Positions 16,697-26,500 of a stretch of DNA of 35,557 bases are shown here, in pieces. The notes beneath the pieces were generated by a model. That model saw only the letters and a program-made list of their open reading frames with translations. It made no database searches and was not told where the DNA came from. The stretch's first letter is position 1. Each line of letters begins with the position of its first letter. The position numbers and the translations under genes are program-made. Origin of the DNA: a virus; the IMG/VR virus record IMGVR_UViG_3300009161_000125, positions 1-35,557 of that record. One strand, given 5' to 3'.

Positions 16697-17830
16697 ATGA
16701 TATTTAAGGCATTCGAAACTACAGATTTGGTCGCTGGAAGAACTCAACCGGTATCAACTGGTATTTGGAGTGACGGACAAACAAATTGGTCCGTGTTCCA
16801 CACAAGCAGCAGACAAACACAACTTTCATCGTCTGCATACGAGCCACTGAATGGTTTGTATTATACAAACGTGTATGATGGTTCACCAACCGGCTCCGAC
16901 TCAGATGTTTACTTTTCAATGACCTACGGCCATTACGCCGGTTTGGGATCTTCAACTTTCGACTCCAACGCGTCGATTGGAAGTTTACTTTACCCGACAA
17001 AAGCTGTTTACAACCAATATCGCAATTTGTTATTGTCACCGGGCGATGTTAAATTTTCTTTCTTGACAGGATCGGTTTCTACAGCCGCCGAAGATTCGGA
17101 CGACATATACGTGATCAATTTCAGAAGTACAAAATTTAAAGACAGACTTGATCCGGGCCAATTTGAAATGTCTCTTTCCGGTTCTTCAACAACAATCTCT
17201 ATCATAGACGATTCCAGAGATAACCCAACTACAACCACCGAAACGGGCGGCAAACGTTACAATCTGATACGTGGTACCGTTGCAAGCGGTTCGCTAGAGA
17301 CCAGAAAATATGAAGGTATTGGATCCATGTATCCAGACTTGGGAATAGTAGTATTGAATCCGAGAGCTATCCAATCTTTGATTGGAAAGGTTTCTGATAA
17401 AAACGTGGGTCCAAGATCGCCCGGCGACTTGGATTATTTAAACGCGTGGAATCCGGAGTTTGCACAATTGACTAAATTATTATTTCAGTCTCTACAAACT
17501 GCATCCAGTGTGAATGGTTCGAATAAACCGATGAAAGCCAGAGTCACGGAATATGTCCCAGCTCGCCACTTTTTTGTGAGAGTAAAGAATCAAGACTTCA
17601 ATTATTCCAACAATCCAACATTCGTTATCACCGACAGTGACAACCCAGCAAGTTCGCAAGATATTGGAAAATTAAGATTTGCTGATTTCTCGACCGATCC
17701 AAAAGTGTACGTCACAACTGTTGGCTTGTACAACGAGAGTAATGACCTCGTTGCCGTAGCAAAATTGAGCCAACCAGTGTTAAAAGACTTCACCAATGAA
17801 TGCCTAATACGCATACGTTTGGACTTTTAA
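16697..17830 (+). CDS. Baseplate/tail protein with shared C-terminal module
   Basis: 377 residues, beta-rich. Its last 90 residues share a module with the end of the next protein: here HFFVRVKNQDFNYSNNPTF (Asp300 starts DFNYS) followed by VTTVGLYNESNDLVAVAKLS (from 339) and a closing LIRIRLDF. The neighbour has EFNYSTNP and MTTIGLYDEDGELAAIGKL. The module probably mediates attachment of both proteins to the same baseplate site. The rest contains many Ser/Thr strands and no catalytic motif. It resembles wedge-type proteins by position after gp6, but I do not assign a T4 equivalent. It is followed by a 69-base gap with a candidate promoter. Confidence 0.75.
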   Translation: MIFKAFETTDLVAGRTQPVSTGIWSDGQTNWSVFHTSSRQTQLSSSAYEPLNGLYYTNVYDGSPTGSDSDVYFSMTYGHYAGLGSSTFDSNASIGSLLYPTKAVYNQYRNLLLSPGDVKFSFLTGSVSTAAEDSDDIYVINFRSTKFKDRLDPGQFEMSLSGSSTTISIIDDSRDNPTTTTETGGKRYNLIRGTVASGSLETRKYEGIGSMYPDLGIVVLNPRAIQSLIGKVSDKNVGPRSPGDLDYLNAWNPEFAQLTKLLFQSLQTASSVNGSNKPMKARVTEYVPARHFFVRVKNQDFNYSNNPTFVITDSDNPASSQDIGKLRFADFSTDPKVYVTTVGLYNESNDLVAVAKLSQPVLKDFTNECLIRIRLDF

Positions 17831-17848
17831 TTATAATAATTAAAATAT

Positions 17849-17868
17849 TGTAGGTGGTTGTAGGTGAA
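17849..17868 (+). repeat. Tandem 10-bp direct repeat
   Basis: TTGTAGGTGG (17849-17858) is followed immediately by TTGTAGGTGA (17859-17868), in the intergenic gap upstream of the propeller protein. It sits 17 bases before the promoter-like motif at 17886, where an activator could bind. It may equally be chance. Confidence 0.5.
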
Positions 17869-17885
17869 ATAACTGCTCCTTCAGA

Positions 17886-17894
17886 ATATTTATG
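17886..17894 (+). promoter_or_regulatory. Candidate late promoter, ATATTTATG
   Basis: One difference from the nonamer. Only 5 bases separate it from the ATG at 17900, the closest spacing in the window, leaving no room for a ribosome binding site. Confidence 0.5.
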
Positions 17895-17899
17895 GTTAT

Positions 17900-20800
17900 A
17901 TGATCAAGCAGTTTTCGGCAGGAGACATAACCGTAAGACCATTCCAAACATTTAAAAATTGGAATATACAAAGCGTTGTGTCTGGAGCACTTGATCAACA
18001 TGGGTATCCCACGTATTTTCAGAATCTTGTAGAAATAAACGAGGGCATAAAATTTGAAGCGTCTTTTAGTATAGACGACGAAGTTAATCCATCTGGAAAA
18101 TACAAGCGTGTGGTGTACGGAACCACCGACGCTATGTTTTATAAAAACAAAAATAATCCGGCAGAGTTGTTTGGTCTGGAAGTATTTGGTGCAGACCCAT
18201 TCACCGGAAAGCGGGAGATACGCAACCTTCAAGGAAGATTTGTTGGTATGCGAATTGCGCAAAGTTATTGGGGCGAAAAGATTAAACCAAATACAGTACA
18301 AATAATAGACAATTCAAATTTACATCAAACATACAAAATTTTTGACGACGGCTTGACAAACTTGTATATAACTGGCTCATATTTCAACCACAACGACTTG
18401 ATACAAGCGGTAAAAACCAATCCGCCGCCGTCATATTGGGACACAAGTAGTGGACAATTTACATATACTCATGCTGATGGTAGGGTTGAAATACTGGGCG
18501 TAACTACGGCGAAGGAATATATGGCGATGGGATTGGCCGTTGTATACGCGGAAGATACTGGCTCGTGGAAGTACAATGTTTCCGGCGCAATTGATATATT
18601 TGAACCAGCCAACGAACATTTCGGAGAATCCGTTGACTTGTGGGACAGATACTTGGTGGTCGGTTCTCCAATGGACACGTTTAATTTATCAGCAAGTTAT
18701 CATGGCTATGCCGCGTTGTTTAAGTATGACGAAAGCCGTCATACACACAGACTGATGAGAAGATTTCATTCTCCTTTTTCATATGAAGGAATCGTTGATG
18801 AATACGGACAAAACCAAGACACGATAAATTTTGTTATATCCGGCGGATATCTATCTCCTGCAAATGAGGATGGTTACGGAACCTCGGTTTCTATAGACGG
18901 CGGATTCTTGGCGGTAGGATCGCCGCTTGGGTCAACGCCAACCGGAAGTCAAACTGGGTTGGTGCATGTATACGACAGAAACAAGGGCGGCATCGACAAT
19001 TGGGGAATAATAAACGTTCTTCAAGGAGAAACTTACGAAGATAAATTTGGAAATAGTGTCTCTATAGATGGAGATATATTGGCGGTTGGTGCACCAGGAA
19101 CGAGTGGTAGTATTGGGGCTGTGCATATCTATAGAAAAAAGAGATACGAAGAGAGTGGATCGTGTGAAAACGTATTAACAAGCTCATTAGTTTTACCATA
19201 CCCAGTCCCGACTTATATTTCCGGAAATTATACATGGACTAAGGAAGCATCGCTAACATCAAGCGCGGCACAGAGTGGTGATCGTTTTGGATGGTGTTTA
19301 AAAACAAACAATAACAGAGTGTTGATTGGATGCTATAGCGAGGAGCGTGATGGTTTTGCAACACTTTACACATGCTCATATTACTCAGCGTCGGTGGACG
19401 CATGCCCGACGGCGTCGTGGGGAGAATACAGAATTTATTACGCCGACGGATCAAATGGAGACCTCGGAATTTCTCCCGAATATGGTACCGAAGTAAGTCT
19501 ACCATACGACGGATTTGGTATGTCGGTGGCGATGGACGGTGACAATTTTGCAATTGGAAGCTATTTCGACAAGGGGTTTACTCCATATACAGGGGCGTCG
19601 CCCGAATTGGAAAAAATACTTGGTGCGGTCTATTTTTACAACTATCGTTATATCCCAGAATGTGATGCGTTCGAATATGCTATGATCAAAAAAACATTCG
19701 GTGACAGAACGTTTGAGTCGGTGAATAATTTTGGAAGGGCAATTGATATTGACTCGCTCAAAGCCGTTGTAAGTTATGAGTCAGATACGTTGGTAAGAAA
19801 TGTATATTATAACTATTCAACTGCGGAATTTAGCCTCGACGGATATTTATATCAGTCGTCGGGGTCCGATGATAGTGTACTCGGCAGAATTGAGTTATAT
19901 TCCTACGATACCTCACAGAAGAACTGGTGTTCCGACGTTGTATTGAGGCATAATAAGGAGAAGGATAGTCCATACGGTGTTTATGGGAAATCCGTTGCTA
20001 TAAATTCGAGTTATTTGGCGGTGGGATCACCAACATACAACTTAGCAAATGCCGCATCTAGGTCCGCGATTATAGATCCGTATGTTCAATCCGCTTCATA
20101 TTTTCCATACAATTGTAGTGGATCGGTATTCCTATATGACTATGCCGAATATAACAAGAATCCATACATAGGAAACATATTCTATAGGAATGGATATGTC
20201 ACGGCGACAAACACATCTTCCAATTTTTACGATATTCTTACGATGTCTGGTAGTCGTGGATTCGATATGAAATACCAAGGGACTCATACAATATACGAAC
20301 ATGAGTATTTGGTTTCAATAAAACCTGGTGAATTTAATTACAGCACAAATCCATCCGCGCTAATTTCAGACCCACTGCTATTTGATGTCAACCAAGACGG
20401 TGTGTTTGATTTATACGACGTTGATTTTATAATGAGGTATCTTAACAAAAAAAGATTTGAAGACAATTCTGTGTTTTTTGATAACGGTATGACGTTAGAA
20501 CAAGATACGTTGAATGATTATAGTTGGTGGGGCAACGATCTGCTACAGACAGAAGCCGAAGACGTGTTGCTGTTGGAGTCTGCGTATCAAGAATTCTTTG
20601 CAAGCGGGTCTTATACAATTTTCACAAAGAAAATTTTTGATTATATTGAAACCAACCTAGTAAAGACCGGAATATTGGATATTGATGGTGACGGTGACAT
20701 AGACCTAAAAGATGGTGCGATGCTGGTTGCCTACTATACCAACAAACTGACCCCATCGCTTTTAGAGACTTATATCGATGCTAGTTCAACAAGACGCCAT

Positions 20801-21046
20801 GTGAACGATATAATAAGTTATTTGGACCGTTATTGCGGTAAGAAGCTGTTCAATGTGGATCCAAACTTCTTTAACTATCAACTGTCGTCGTCCTATGACC
20901 GTACAGGGTCATATCTAGCCCCGTACATGACAACTATCGGATTGTATGACGAAGATGGGGAATTGGCAGCAATCGGCAAGCTCGGAAAGCCTATAAAAAA
21001 TTTAATTGATTGGCCGATTAATATTATCGTCCGTTTTGATACATAA
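17900..21046 (+). CDS. FG-GAP beta-propeller virion protein with dockerin-like insert
   Basis: 1048 residues. Residues 1-235 are a beta-rich N-terminal region (MIKQFSAGDITVRPF). Seven FG-GAP-type repeats follow, with FG/YG signatures at about residues 241, 325, 383, 463, 539, 611 and 695 (for example FGESVDLWDRYLVVGSP, FGNSVSIDGDILAVGAP, YGKSVAINSSYLAVGSP). Seven is the blade number of integrin-type propellers. The C-terminal module shared with the upstream gene (EFNYSTNP at 811-818, MTTIGLYDEDGELAAIGKL from 1010) is split by an insert carrying two dockerin-like calcium loops: DVNQDGVFDLYDVDF from 829 and DIDGDGDIDLKDGAML from 927. A receptor-binding or adhesive tail role is inferred. The spacing of the two loops, 98 residues, is far greater than in true dockerins. 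Confidence 0.8.
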   Translation: MIKQFSAGDITVRPFQTFKNWNIQSVVSGALDQHGYPTYFQNLVEINEGIKFEASFSIDDEVNPSGKYKRVVYGTTDAMFYKNKNNPAELFGLEVFGADPFTGKREIRNLQGRFVGMRIAQSYWGEKIKPNTVQIIDNSNLHQTYKIFDDGLTNLYITGSYFNHNDLIQAVKTNPPPSYWDTSSGQFTYTHADGRVEILGVTTAKEYMAMGLAVVYAEDTGSWKYNVSGAIDIFEPANEHFGESVDLWDRYLVVGSPMDTFNLSASYHGYAALFKYDESRHTHRLMRRFHSPFSYEGIVDEYGQNQDTINFVISGGYLSPANEDGYGTSVSIDGGFLAVGSPLGSTPTGSQTGLVHVYDRNKGGIDNWGIINVLQGETYEDKFGNSVSIDGDILAVGAPGTSGSIGAVHIYRKKRYEESGSCENVLTSSLVLPYPVPTYISGNYTWTKEASLTSSAAQSGDRFGWCLKTNNNRVLIGCYSEERDGFATLYTCSYYSASVDACPTASWGEYRIYYADGSNGDLGISPEYGTEVSLPYDGFGMSVAMDGDNFAIGSYFDKGFTPYTGASPELEKILGAVYFYNYRYIPECDAFEYAMIKKTFGDRTFESVNNFGRAIDIDSLKAVVSYESDTLVRNVYYNYSTAEFSLDGYLYQSSGSDDSVLGRIELYSYDTSQKNWCSDVVLRHNKEKDSPYGVYGKSVAINSSYLAVGSPTYNLANAASRSAIIDPYVQSASYFPYNCSGSVFLYDYAEYNKNPYIGNIFYRNGYVTATNTSSNFYDILTMSGSRGFDMKYQGTHTIYEHEYLVSIKPGEFNYSTNPSALISDPLLFDVNQDGVFDLYDVDFIMRYLNKKRFEDNSVFFDNGMTLEQDTLNDYSWWGNDLLQTEAEDVLLLESAYQEFFASGSYTIFTKKIFDYIETNLVKTGILDIDGDGDIDLKDGAMLVAYYTNKLTPSLLETYIDASSTRRHVNDIISYLDRYCGKKLFNVDPNFFNYQLSSSYDRTGSYLAPYMTTIGLYDEDGELAAIGKLGKPIKNLIDWPINIIVRFDT

Positions 21047-21050
21047 CATT

Positions 21051-21059
21051 ATATTTATA
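21051..21059 (+). promoter_or_regulatory. Candidate late promoter, ATATTTATA
   Basis: An exact nonamer in the 36-base gap after the propeller gene, 23 bases before the ATG at 21083. A good Shine-Dalgarno sequence AGGAG (21069-21073) lies between it and the start, an exception in this window. Confidence 0.5.
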
Positions 21060-21082
21060 ATAAACAATAGGAGAACACATAT

Positions 21083-21364
21083 ATGCCAGCACCAAAAGAA
21101 ACAATCCAAAGAACATCATTGACCACCGATCTTGAATCGAGATATAAACAAACCGCCGATCTGGCCAACGTTGGAGGCGGAAACGCCAAAGACGTGGGTA
21201 CATCCAAAGCAGCAACAAACATGGTGGATGTCGCAAACGAATTCTCAGATCAATTTAAAATAAACAATCCGTCCGGATTTACTGCTGCTGCTGGGCAATA
21301 TTCCACAGACGTATTGAAACTCAACAACAAGCCGTATGCACCGGGTGGTCGCATTGCCATTTAA
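21083..21364 (+). CDS. Small structural protein, unknown
   Basis: 93 residues, Asn/Ala/Gly-rich (LANVGGGNAKDVGTSKAATN, then NNKPYAPGGRIAI). It has the clearest ribosome binding site in the window, AGGAG nine bases before ATG, which suggests strong translation and an abundant product. No recognised domain. It lies at the end of the tail block just before the replication genes. A virion or capsid-decoration protein is possible; I cannot say more. Confidence 0.7.
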   Translation: MPAPKETIQRTSLTTDLESRYKQTADLANVGGGNAKDVGTSKAATNMVDVANEFSDQFKINNPSGFTAAAGQYSTDVLKLNNKPYAPGGRIAI

Positions 21365-21380
21365 TATATAATAAGGTTAC

Positions 21381-21872
21381 ATGAAAATACTCGGACTGGA
21401 CTTGTCATGTTCGACATGTGGCTATGCTATAACCGAAAACAAAATTATATTGTTTGCTGGGTTTGTAGATATCTCAGACGCGGTCACGTATGATGATAAA
21501 GTTGCGTTGATTATTACCGCACTAAAAGACCAAAAATTTGATAAAATAATCATTGAAGAGAGTTTGTCTGGGTTTGCATTTGGAAGAACTTCACAACAAA
21601 TTTTGTTAAAGTTGACAAAAAACAAGGCAGTTATTGCTTATATTCTGGAGAAGTATTATAAAATGAACGTCCAGTCTATAAACGCAATGACTGCAAGAAA
21701 GGTGGCGCTGGGGGCTGCTCGCGTTAAAGGGATAAAACCCAAGGAGTATGTTAAAGCTAGAATTGAACAGATGTATGACATGACTCCGTGGTGGATATAC
21801 AATAGTAAAAAGAATTTAGACAAGCGAAACGAGGACATGTATGATGCTATCGTATTGTCTTTGTCGTCATGA
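21381..21872 (+). CDS. RuvC-like Holliday-junction resolvase
   Basis: 163 residues with an RNase H-type fold. LGLDLSCSTCGYA gives catalytic Asp7, KIIIEESLSG gives Glu59/Glu60, and RNEDMYDAIVLS gives the final acidic residues Asp152/Asp155. A central basic helical region (TARKVALGAARVKGIKPKEY) fits the RuvC pattern. The enzyme would cut branched DNA formed by phage recombination-dependent replication before packaging, a role taken by gp49 (endonuclease VII, a different fold) in T4. The ATG is preceded by a plausible AAGG site. The next gene overlaps its stop (ATGA). Confidence 0.85.
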   Translation: MKILGLDLSCSTCGYAITENKIILFAGFVDISDAVTYDDKVALIITALKDQKFDKIIIEESLSGFAFGRTSQQILLKLTKNKAVIAYILEKYYKMNVQSINAMTARKVALGAARVKGIKPKEYVKARIEQMYDMTPWWIYNSKKNLDKRNEDMYDAIVLSLSS

Positions 21873-22525
21873 CCAAGACATCGGCCATAAATGTTGCTAA
21901 AAAATTAAAGGCACTTGCCGAAAAAGCCACCGGGGCCGAGGCCGAATCGGCGAAGGTAAAGTTGAGATCGTATTGCATAAAACACAATATAGATCCGGAA
22001 GATTACAGCACGGATTTTTTAGAAGCGGCAATTTCTTTTAAAAACAATCAAGAAAAAATTCTGTTGAATAATATCATTACCATGATTCTTGAGTCAAACA
22101 GAGTTCCGGCTGATACCAAGAATATGAAGGTATATTTTAAATGCACTCAGAAACAACTCAAAGACATAAGAGATGCTTATGAACATTATAAAAAAGTTTA
22201 CTACGACTACGCAGATGCGTTGGCAATTGCATTGATAGCGAAGAATAAAATACAAAACAATGCGGCGTCTACGGAACGAGACATGGGATACGAAATGACG
22301 GAGGAAGAACGTCAAGAATTTGACAAAATAAAAAAAGACTTGGAAAAAGAATTCGAGAAAGAAATATCCGAGATGGATAAAGAATCTACCGAGACCGATA
22401 CCGTGACTCCCGATAAATCTACGATTGACAAAAACAAACAACGTGAGATGATAGAAAAACTACTGTATGTCATGGATGAAACTCCATGGGTTCCATCAAA
22501 AAGCAGTGGGCTATTTCTTAATTGA
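21869..22525 (+). CDS. DUF2786-like protein with acidic coiled-coil tail
   Basis: 218 residues. The N-terminal 45 (AKKLKALAEKATGAEAESAK, then IKHNIDPEDY) match the pattern of DUF2786, a short helical domain of unknown function found in phage and bacterial proteins. The middle is helical. Residues about 135-190 are very rich in Glu, Lys and Asp and probably form a coiled coil or disordered segment. The gene overlaps the RuvC-like stop by ATGA and precedes the primase, so a DNA-transaction role is likely by association. The domain call was made by eye. Confidence 0.65.
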   Translation: MTKTSAINVAKKLKALAEKATGAEAESAKVKLRSYCIKHNIDPEDYSTDFLEAAISFKNNQEKILLNNIITMILESNRVPADTKNMKVYFKCTQKQLKDIRDAYEHYKKVYYDYADALAIALIAKNKIQNNAASTERDMGYEMTEEERQEFDKIKKDLEKEFEKEISEMDKESTETDTVTPDKSTIDKNKQREMIEKLLYVMDETPWVPSKSSGLFLN

Positions 22526-22558
22526 CAAGTTTAATTAAATCTGCACACTGGCAGGTTA

Positions 22559-23542
22559 ATGGCAACTTTAAAAGTACTAGATCTCATAGGGTTTGTGGAC
22601 AGTACCCTAAAACAATCCGGCAAAAAGCGGAAGGATAATAACTTACAGTACTTTTGCCCATTTTGTAATCACCACAAGCGAAAACTGGAGGTTCGCGTTG
22701 AAAGTCCGTATCAATGGCACTGTTGGGTGTGTAACGCTAAAGGCGTTGGTCTATTTTCACTTCTACAGAAGATGAAAGCGGGTCAGACGGAGTTTTCTGC
22801 ATTGGAGAAAATAGTGGGACGACCAGAGCCAAAGTTTGTATCAAATGAAAACTTCTCGGACCAGATTGTAATGGAATTAGAGCCAGAAGATGTGACCAAG
22901 TCTAAAGACGCAGAGGTATCTTTTCCCAGCGAATTTAAACGACTATTTGACGACGATGGTAGCTATGGCTATAAACACGCAATAGCATATGCAAAGAAGC
23001 GGAAGATTGGTCTACATGACATTATAAAATACAACATAGGATATTGTAACAGTGGGCCATTTGCAAGCAGATTAGTATTTCCGTCATACGACGCAAGCAA
23101 CCATTTGAATTTCTATTCGTGTAGAAGCTATTACGATGGTAACGGACTAAAATATAAAAACAGTGAAACATCTAAAGATATCATAGGATTTGAGAATCTA
23201 GTAGATTTTTCTTATCCAATACATCTCTGCGAAGGTGCCCTTGACGCAATATCGTTAAGGAGAAATGCCGTACCGTTATTTGGTAAAACCATGAGTCCAA
23301 GTTTAAAAGCGGCGATAATTTCAAATAACTGCCCCGAAATCAACATCGTGTTGGATGACGATGCGCTTAAGAGTTCAATATACATATCGGAATACTTACT
23401 TAGTCTTGGTAAGCGAGTTAAGCTAGTAAGGTTGGAGGGTAAAGATCCAAACGTTTTGGGGTTTGAAAAAACAATGTGTGCAATTAAAAACACTGATTAC
23501 CTTGACTTCAGAGGTATTATGATGCTAAGATTGGGGAAATAA
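22559..23542 (+). CDS. DnaG-type DNA primase
   Basis: 327 residues. The N-terminal zinc-binding domain has FCPFC (Cys33, Cys36) and WHCWVC (Cys55, Cys58). The TOPRIM catalytic domain has IHLCEGALDAISL with Glu225, NIVLDDDA with Asp266-268, and a KDPN turn at Asp296. Primases make RNA primers for lagging-strand synthesis. At this length it lacks a C-terminal helicase domain, as in T4 gp61 (342 residues). It lies 33 bases after the DUF2786-like gene and immediately before the Mre11-Rad50 fusion. Confidence 0.88.
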   Translation: MATLKVLDLIGFVDSTLKQSGKKRKDNNLQYFCPFCNHHKRKLEVRVESPYQWHCWVCNAKGVGLFSLLQKMKAGQTEFSALEKIVGRPEPKFVSNENFSDQIVMELEPEDVTKSKDAEVSFPSEFKRLFDDDGSYGYKHAIAYAKKRKIGLHDIIKYNIGYCNSGPFASRLVFPSYDASNHLNFYSCRSYYDGNGLKYKNSETSKDIIGFENLVDFSYPIHLCEGALDAISLRRNAVPLFGKTMSPSLKAAIISNNCPEINIVLDDDALKSSIYISEYLLSLGKRVKLVRLEGKDPNVLGFEKTMCAIKNTDYLDFRGIMMLRLGK

Positions 23543-23545
23543 CTT

Positions 23546-26500
23546 ATGACAGACACTTACACAGAGCTAGAAATCGGATTTGATACGGTTGAAAAAATGG
23601 TGCACATCGCAGACGTGCATATTCGACTAGTCAAGCGTCACGATGAATATCGTGAGTCATTTGAGCGAGTGTATGAGTATGTTAAAACTACACCCGAAAA
23701 AACAATCGTGTTGATTGCCGGAGATTTGTTACATTCAAAAATAGACTTGAGTCCAGAAGCAATCCAGTTGGCAAGTGAATTCTTGAAAAACTTGGCCGAC
23801 GTTAGACCCACAATTTTAATCAGTGGTAACCACGATTGTTTGCTTACAAATAAGACGCGCCTTGATAGTTTGTCTCCAATTGTTCAAAACCTAGACCATA
23901 GTAAACTTTTTTACTTGAAGGACACCGGTTTGTATGGGTGCGGCAACATACTGTTTAATAACATGAGTGTGTTCAGCGATCCTATCGATTTCGTTGACAT
24001 AAACAAAGTTACAAAGAAGATAAAGAATCAGTTCGATACAAAGATTGCTCTGTATCATGGCGGTGTTCATGGTGCATTGACGGACATTGGTTATATAATC
24101 GAAAATAAGATTATATCTCCGATACTGTTCGATGGGCATGACATCGTTGCTCTCGGGGACATTCACAAAGCCCAAACTTTCTATATAGACAAGCTGCAAA
24201 CACTTGAAGAGTATAACTTTTTCTCTAAAGAACCGGATTTTGATCAATGGGAAGTTATTGACGATCAACTTTTACCCGACAAGGTTCATCTGCGAAAGAA
24301 GAAGTCTCCCATATTCAGATTTCCGTCAAGTTTAATTCAACAAAACCACGGCGAAGACCTGTTGAACCATGGTCTTTCGTTTTGGGATATTCAAACGAGA
24401 ACTTTCTCGCACGTTGAAATACAAAATGACTATGGATATTTTACGATAGAAATTGATGACGGTAAGTTGATTACTGATATATCAACGATGCCACTTAAGC
24501 CAAAACTGCGTGTGAAATGCAAAGACAGCGTTGCTACCGATATCAAGCGAATCGTTGCGGAAATTAGAACTTCCAAGAATATATCCGACCTAGTGTTCAT
24601 GCGGGTAGACGGCGATGACGCCAAGAGGCAGATAAATTCGCAGATTCAGACAAATCTGAATAAGATTTCTGATGTAGAATATCAAAATAAACTTCTGGAA
24701 GACTATCTAAAGAACAAGTATTCGGAGGTCATGGACGATGATACAGTGAATTCCGTAAAAGCCATAAACAAGAAAATAAATGATCTTGTTGTCGGTGGAA
24801 ATGCGTCCAAAGGTATACGATGGAAGCCAGTAAAGTTTGAATTCTCCAATATGTTCAGCTACGGGGAAGAAAACGAGGTTGATTTCACAAAGTTATCCGA
24901 CGTGTATGGATTGTTTGCGGCAAACGCAAGTGGAAAGTCCTCGTTGATGGATGCTCTGTGTTTCACGGCGTTTGACAAGAGTTCTCGCGCTTTTAAAGCG
25001 GTGCATGTGATGAATTCGCAGAAGAATACATTTGCTGGTAAATTTACATTTGAAATCAATGGAACGGAGTACGTCATAGAAAGAAAAGGTACTCGTGACA
25101 AGAAGAACAACGTCAAGGTTGATGTAAATTTCTACAAGATAGTAAACTCCGAGCAAATTTCACTGAACAGTGAAGCTCGTCGTAGCACAAATGAAATAAT
25201 CCGAGACTACCTCGGTGATTATGAAGATTTTGTGTTAACTTCACTCGCATTACAAGGCAACCAAGGTTCATTCATCGAAATGGGTCAGACCGAAAGAAAA
25301 GAATTGTTATCTCAATTCATCGGGTTAAACATATTTGATTCTTTGCATAAGGTTTCAAACGATCAATCGAGAGACTTGTCCGGTGTAATCAAGGCTTTTA
25401 ACAAGGAAGATACATCCAAAAAAATATTAGATATACAATCTATATTGGAAGTATTGGAATTGAAGATTGCGGATTTGTCTTCTCAGAAAGAAAAATTTGA
25501 AGTTGATATGGACAGAGTGAAGAAATCGATAGATGACGAAAAATTAAAAATAGTCAATGTTGATAATGTCCCGACCAACGTCGATAGATTGAAAACCGAA
25601 AAACTAGACTTGGAGTCCAAGTTGGTTTCGGCTAAATCCAACGTTGAAAATATCGTCAGAGATTTAAAATTGCTGGCGGAATCCAAGGTTACAATCGAAA
25701 AAGAATTGTTGATATACAACCCAGAAAAATTAGACGCGGATTATAAATCTTACAGTTCAAAATCGTCTTTATTAAACAAGCAAGAAATTGCATTGAATAG
25801 ATTAAAAGACTCGGTGGCAAACAAATTGGCAAAGATCAAGCACTTGGAATCGCATAGCTATGACCCAAATTGCAAATATTGCTGCGATAATGTATTCGTA
25901 AAAGATGCAATGTCTGCACGCGAAGGGTTGATCGAAGACAAAAAACAAGTTTTGGAATTAAAAACTTCAATCGAGACACTTGCATCCGAAGTATCAACTC
26001 TCAAGTCCTCCACCGAGTCCAGAGATAAATATTTGGGTATCGCGAACAAGAAGACGACTGCCGAGACGCAATATTTCAAGAAAGACTTGGAGAAGGCAAA
26101 CGCGATGATGCTTATTGAAAAGGCGACAACTCGTATTAGCGAATTGTCAACGGCAATAGAACTGTATGAAAAATCCAAAGAAGTAATAGAAAAAAATAAA
26201 ATCATACGATCCGCAATAGAAAAATTTACTACCGAGTTATATAATTTGTCGCAGAGTAAAAAAGCGGCAGAATCCGAATACACATCTGCATACAGCAAGA
26301 AAGTTTCGTTTACCGACCAAGTTGCATCTTTACAAAAGAGAATTGACGAAGTTGAAGCGGCGGAAGAAGAATATGGAGCATATCAATATTATTCCGACGC
26401 TGTTGGTAAGGACGGTATTCCATACAGAATAATATCCGACGCAGTTCCTAGAATTGAAAACGAAGTCAACAATATTTTGTCTCAAATCGTGGAGTTTAGC

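Noticed and set aside
19843-19851. ATATTTATA inside the propeller gene
   Set aside because: It is within coding sequence (DGYLYQ), not before a start codon; it shows that the nonamer also arises by chance.
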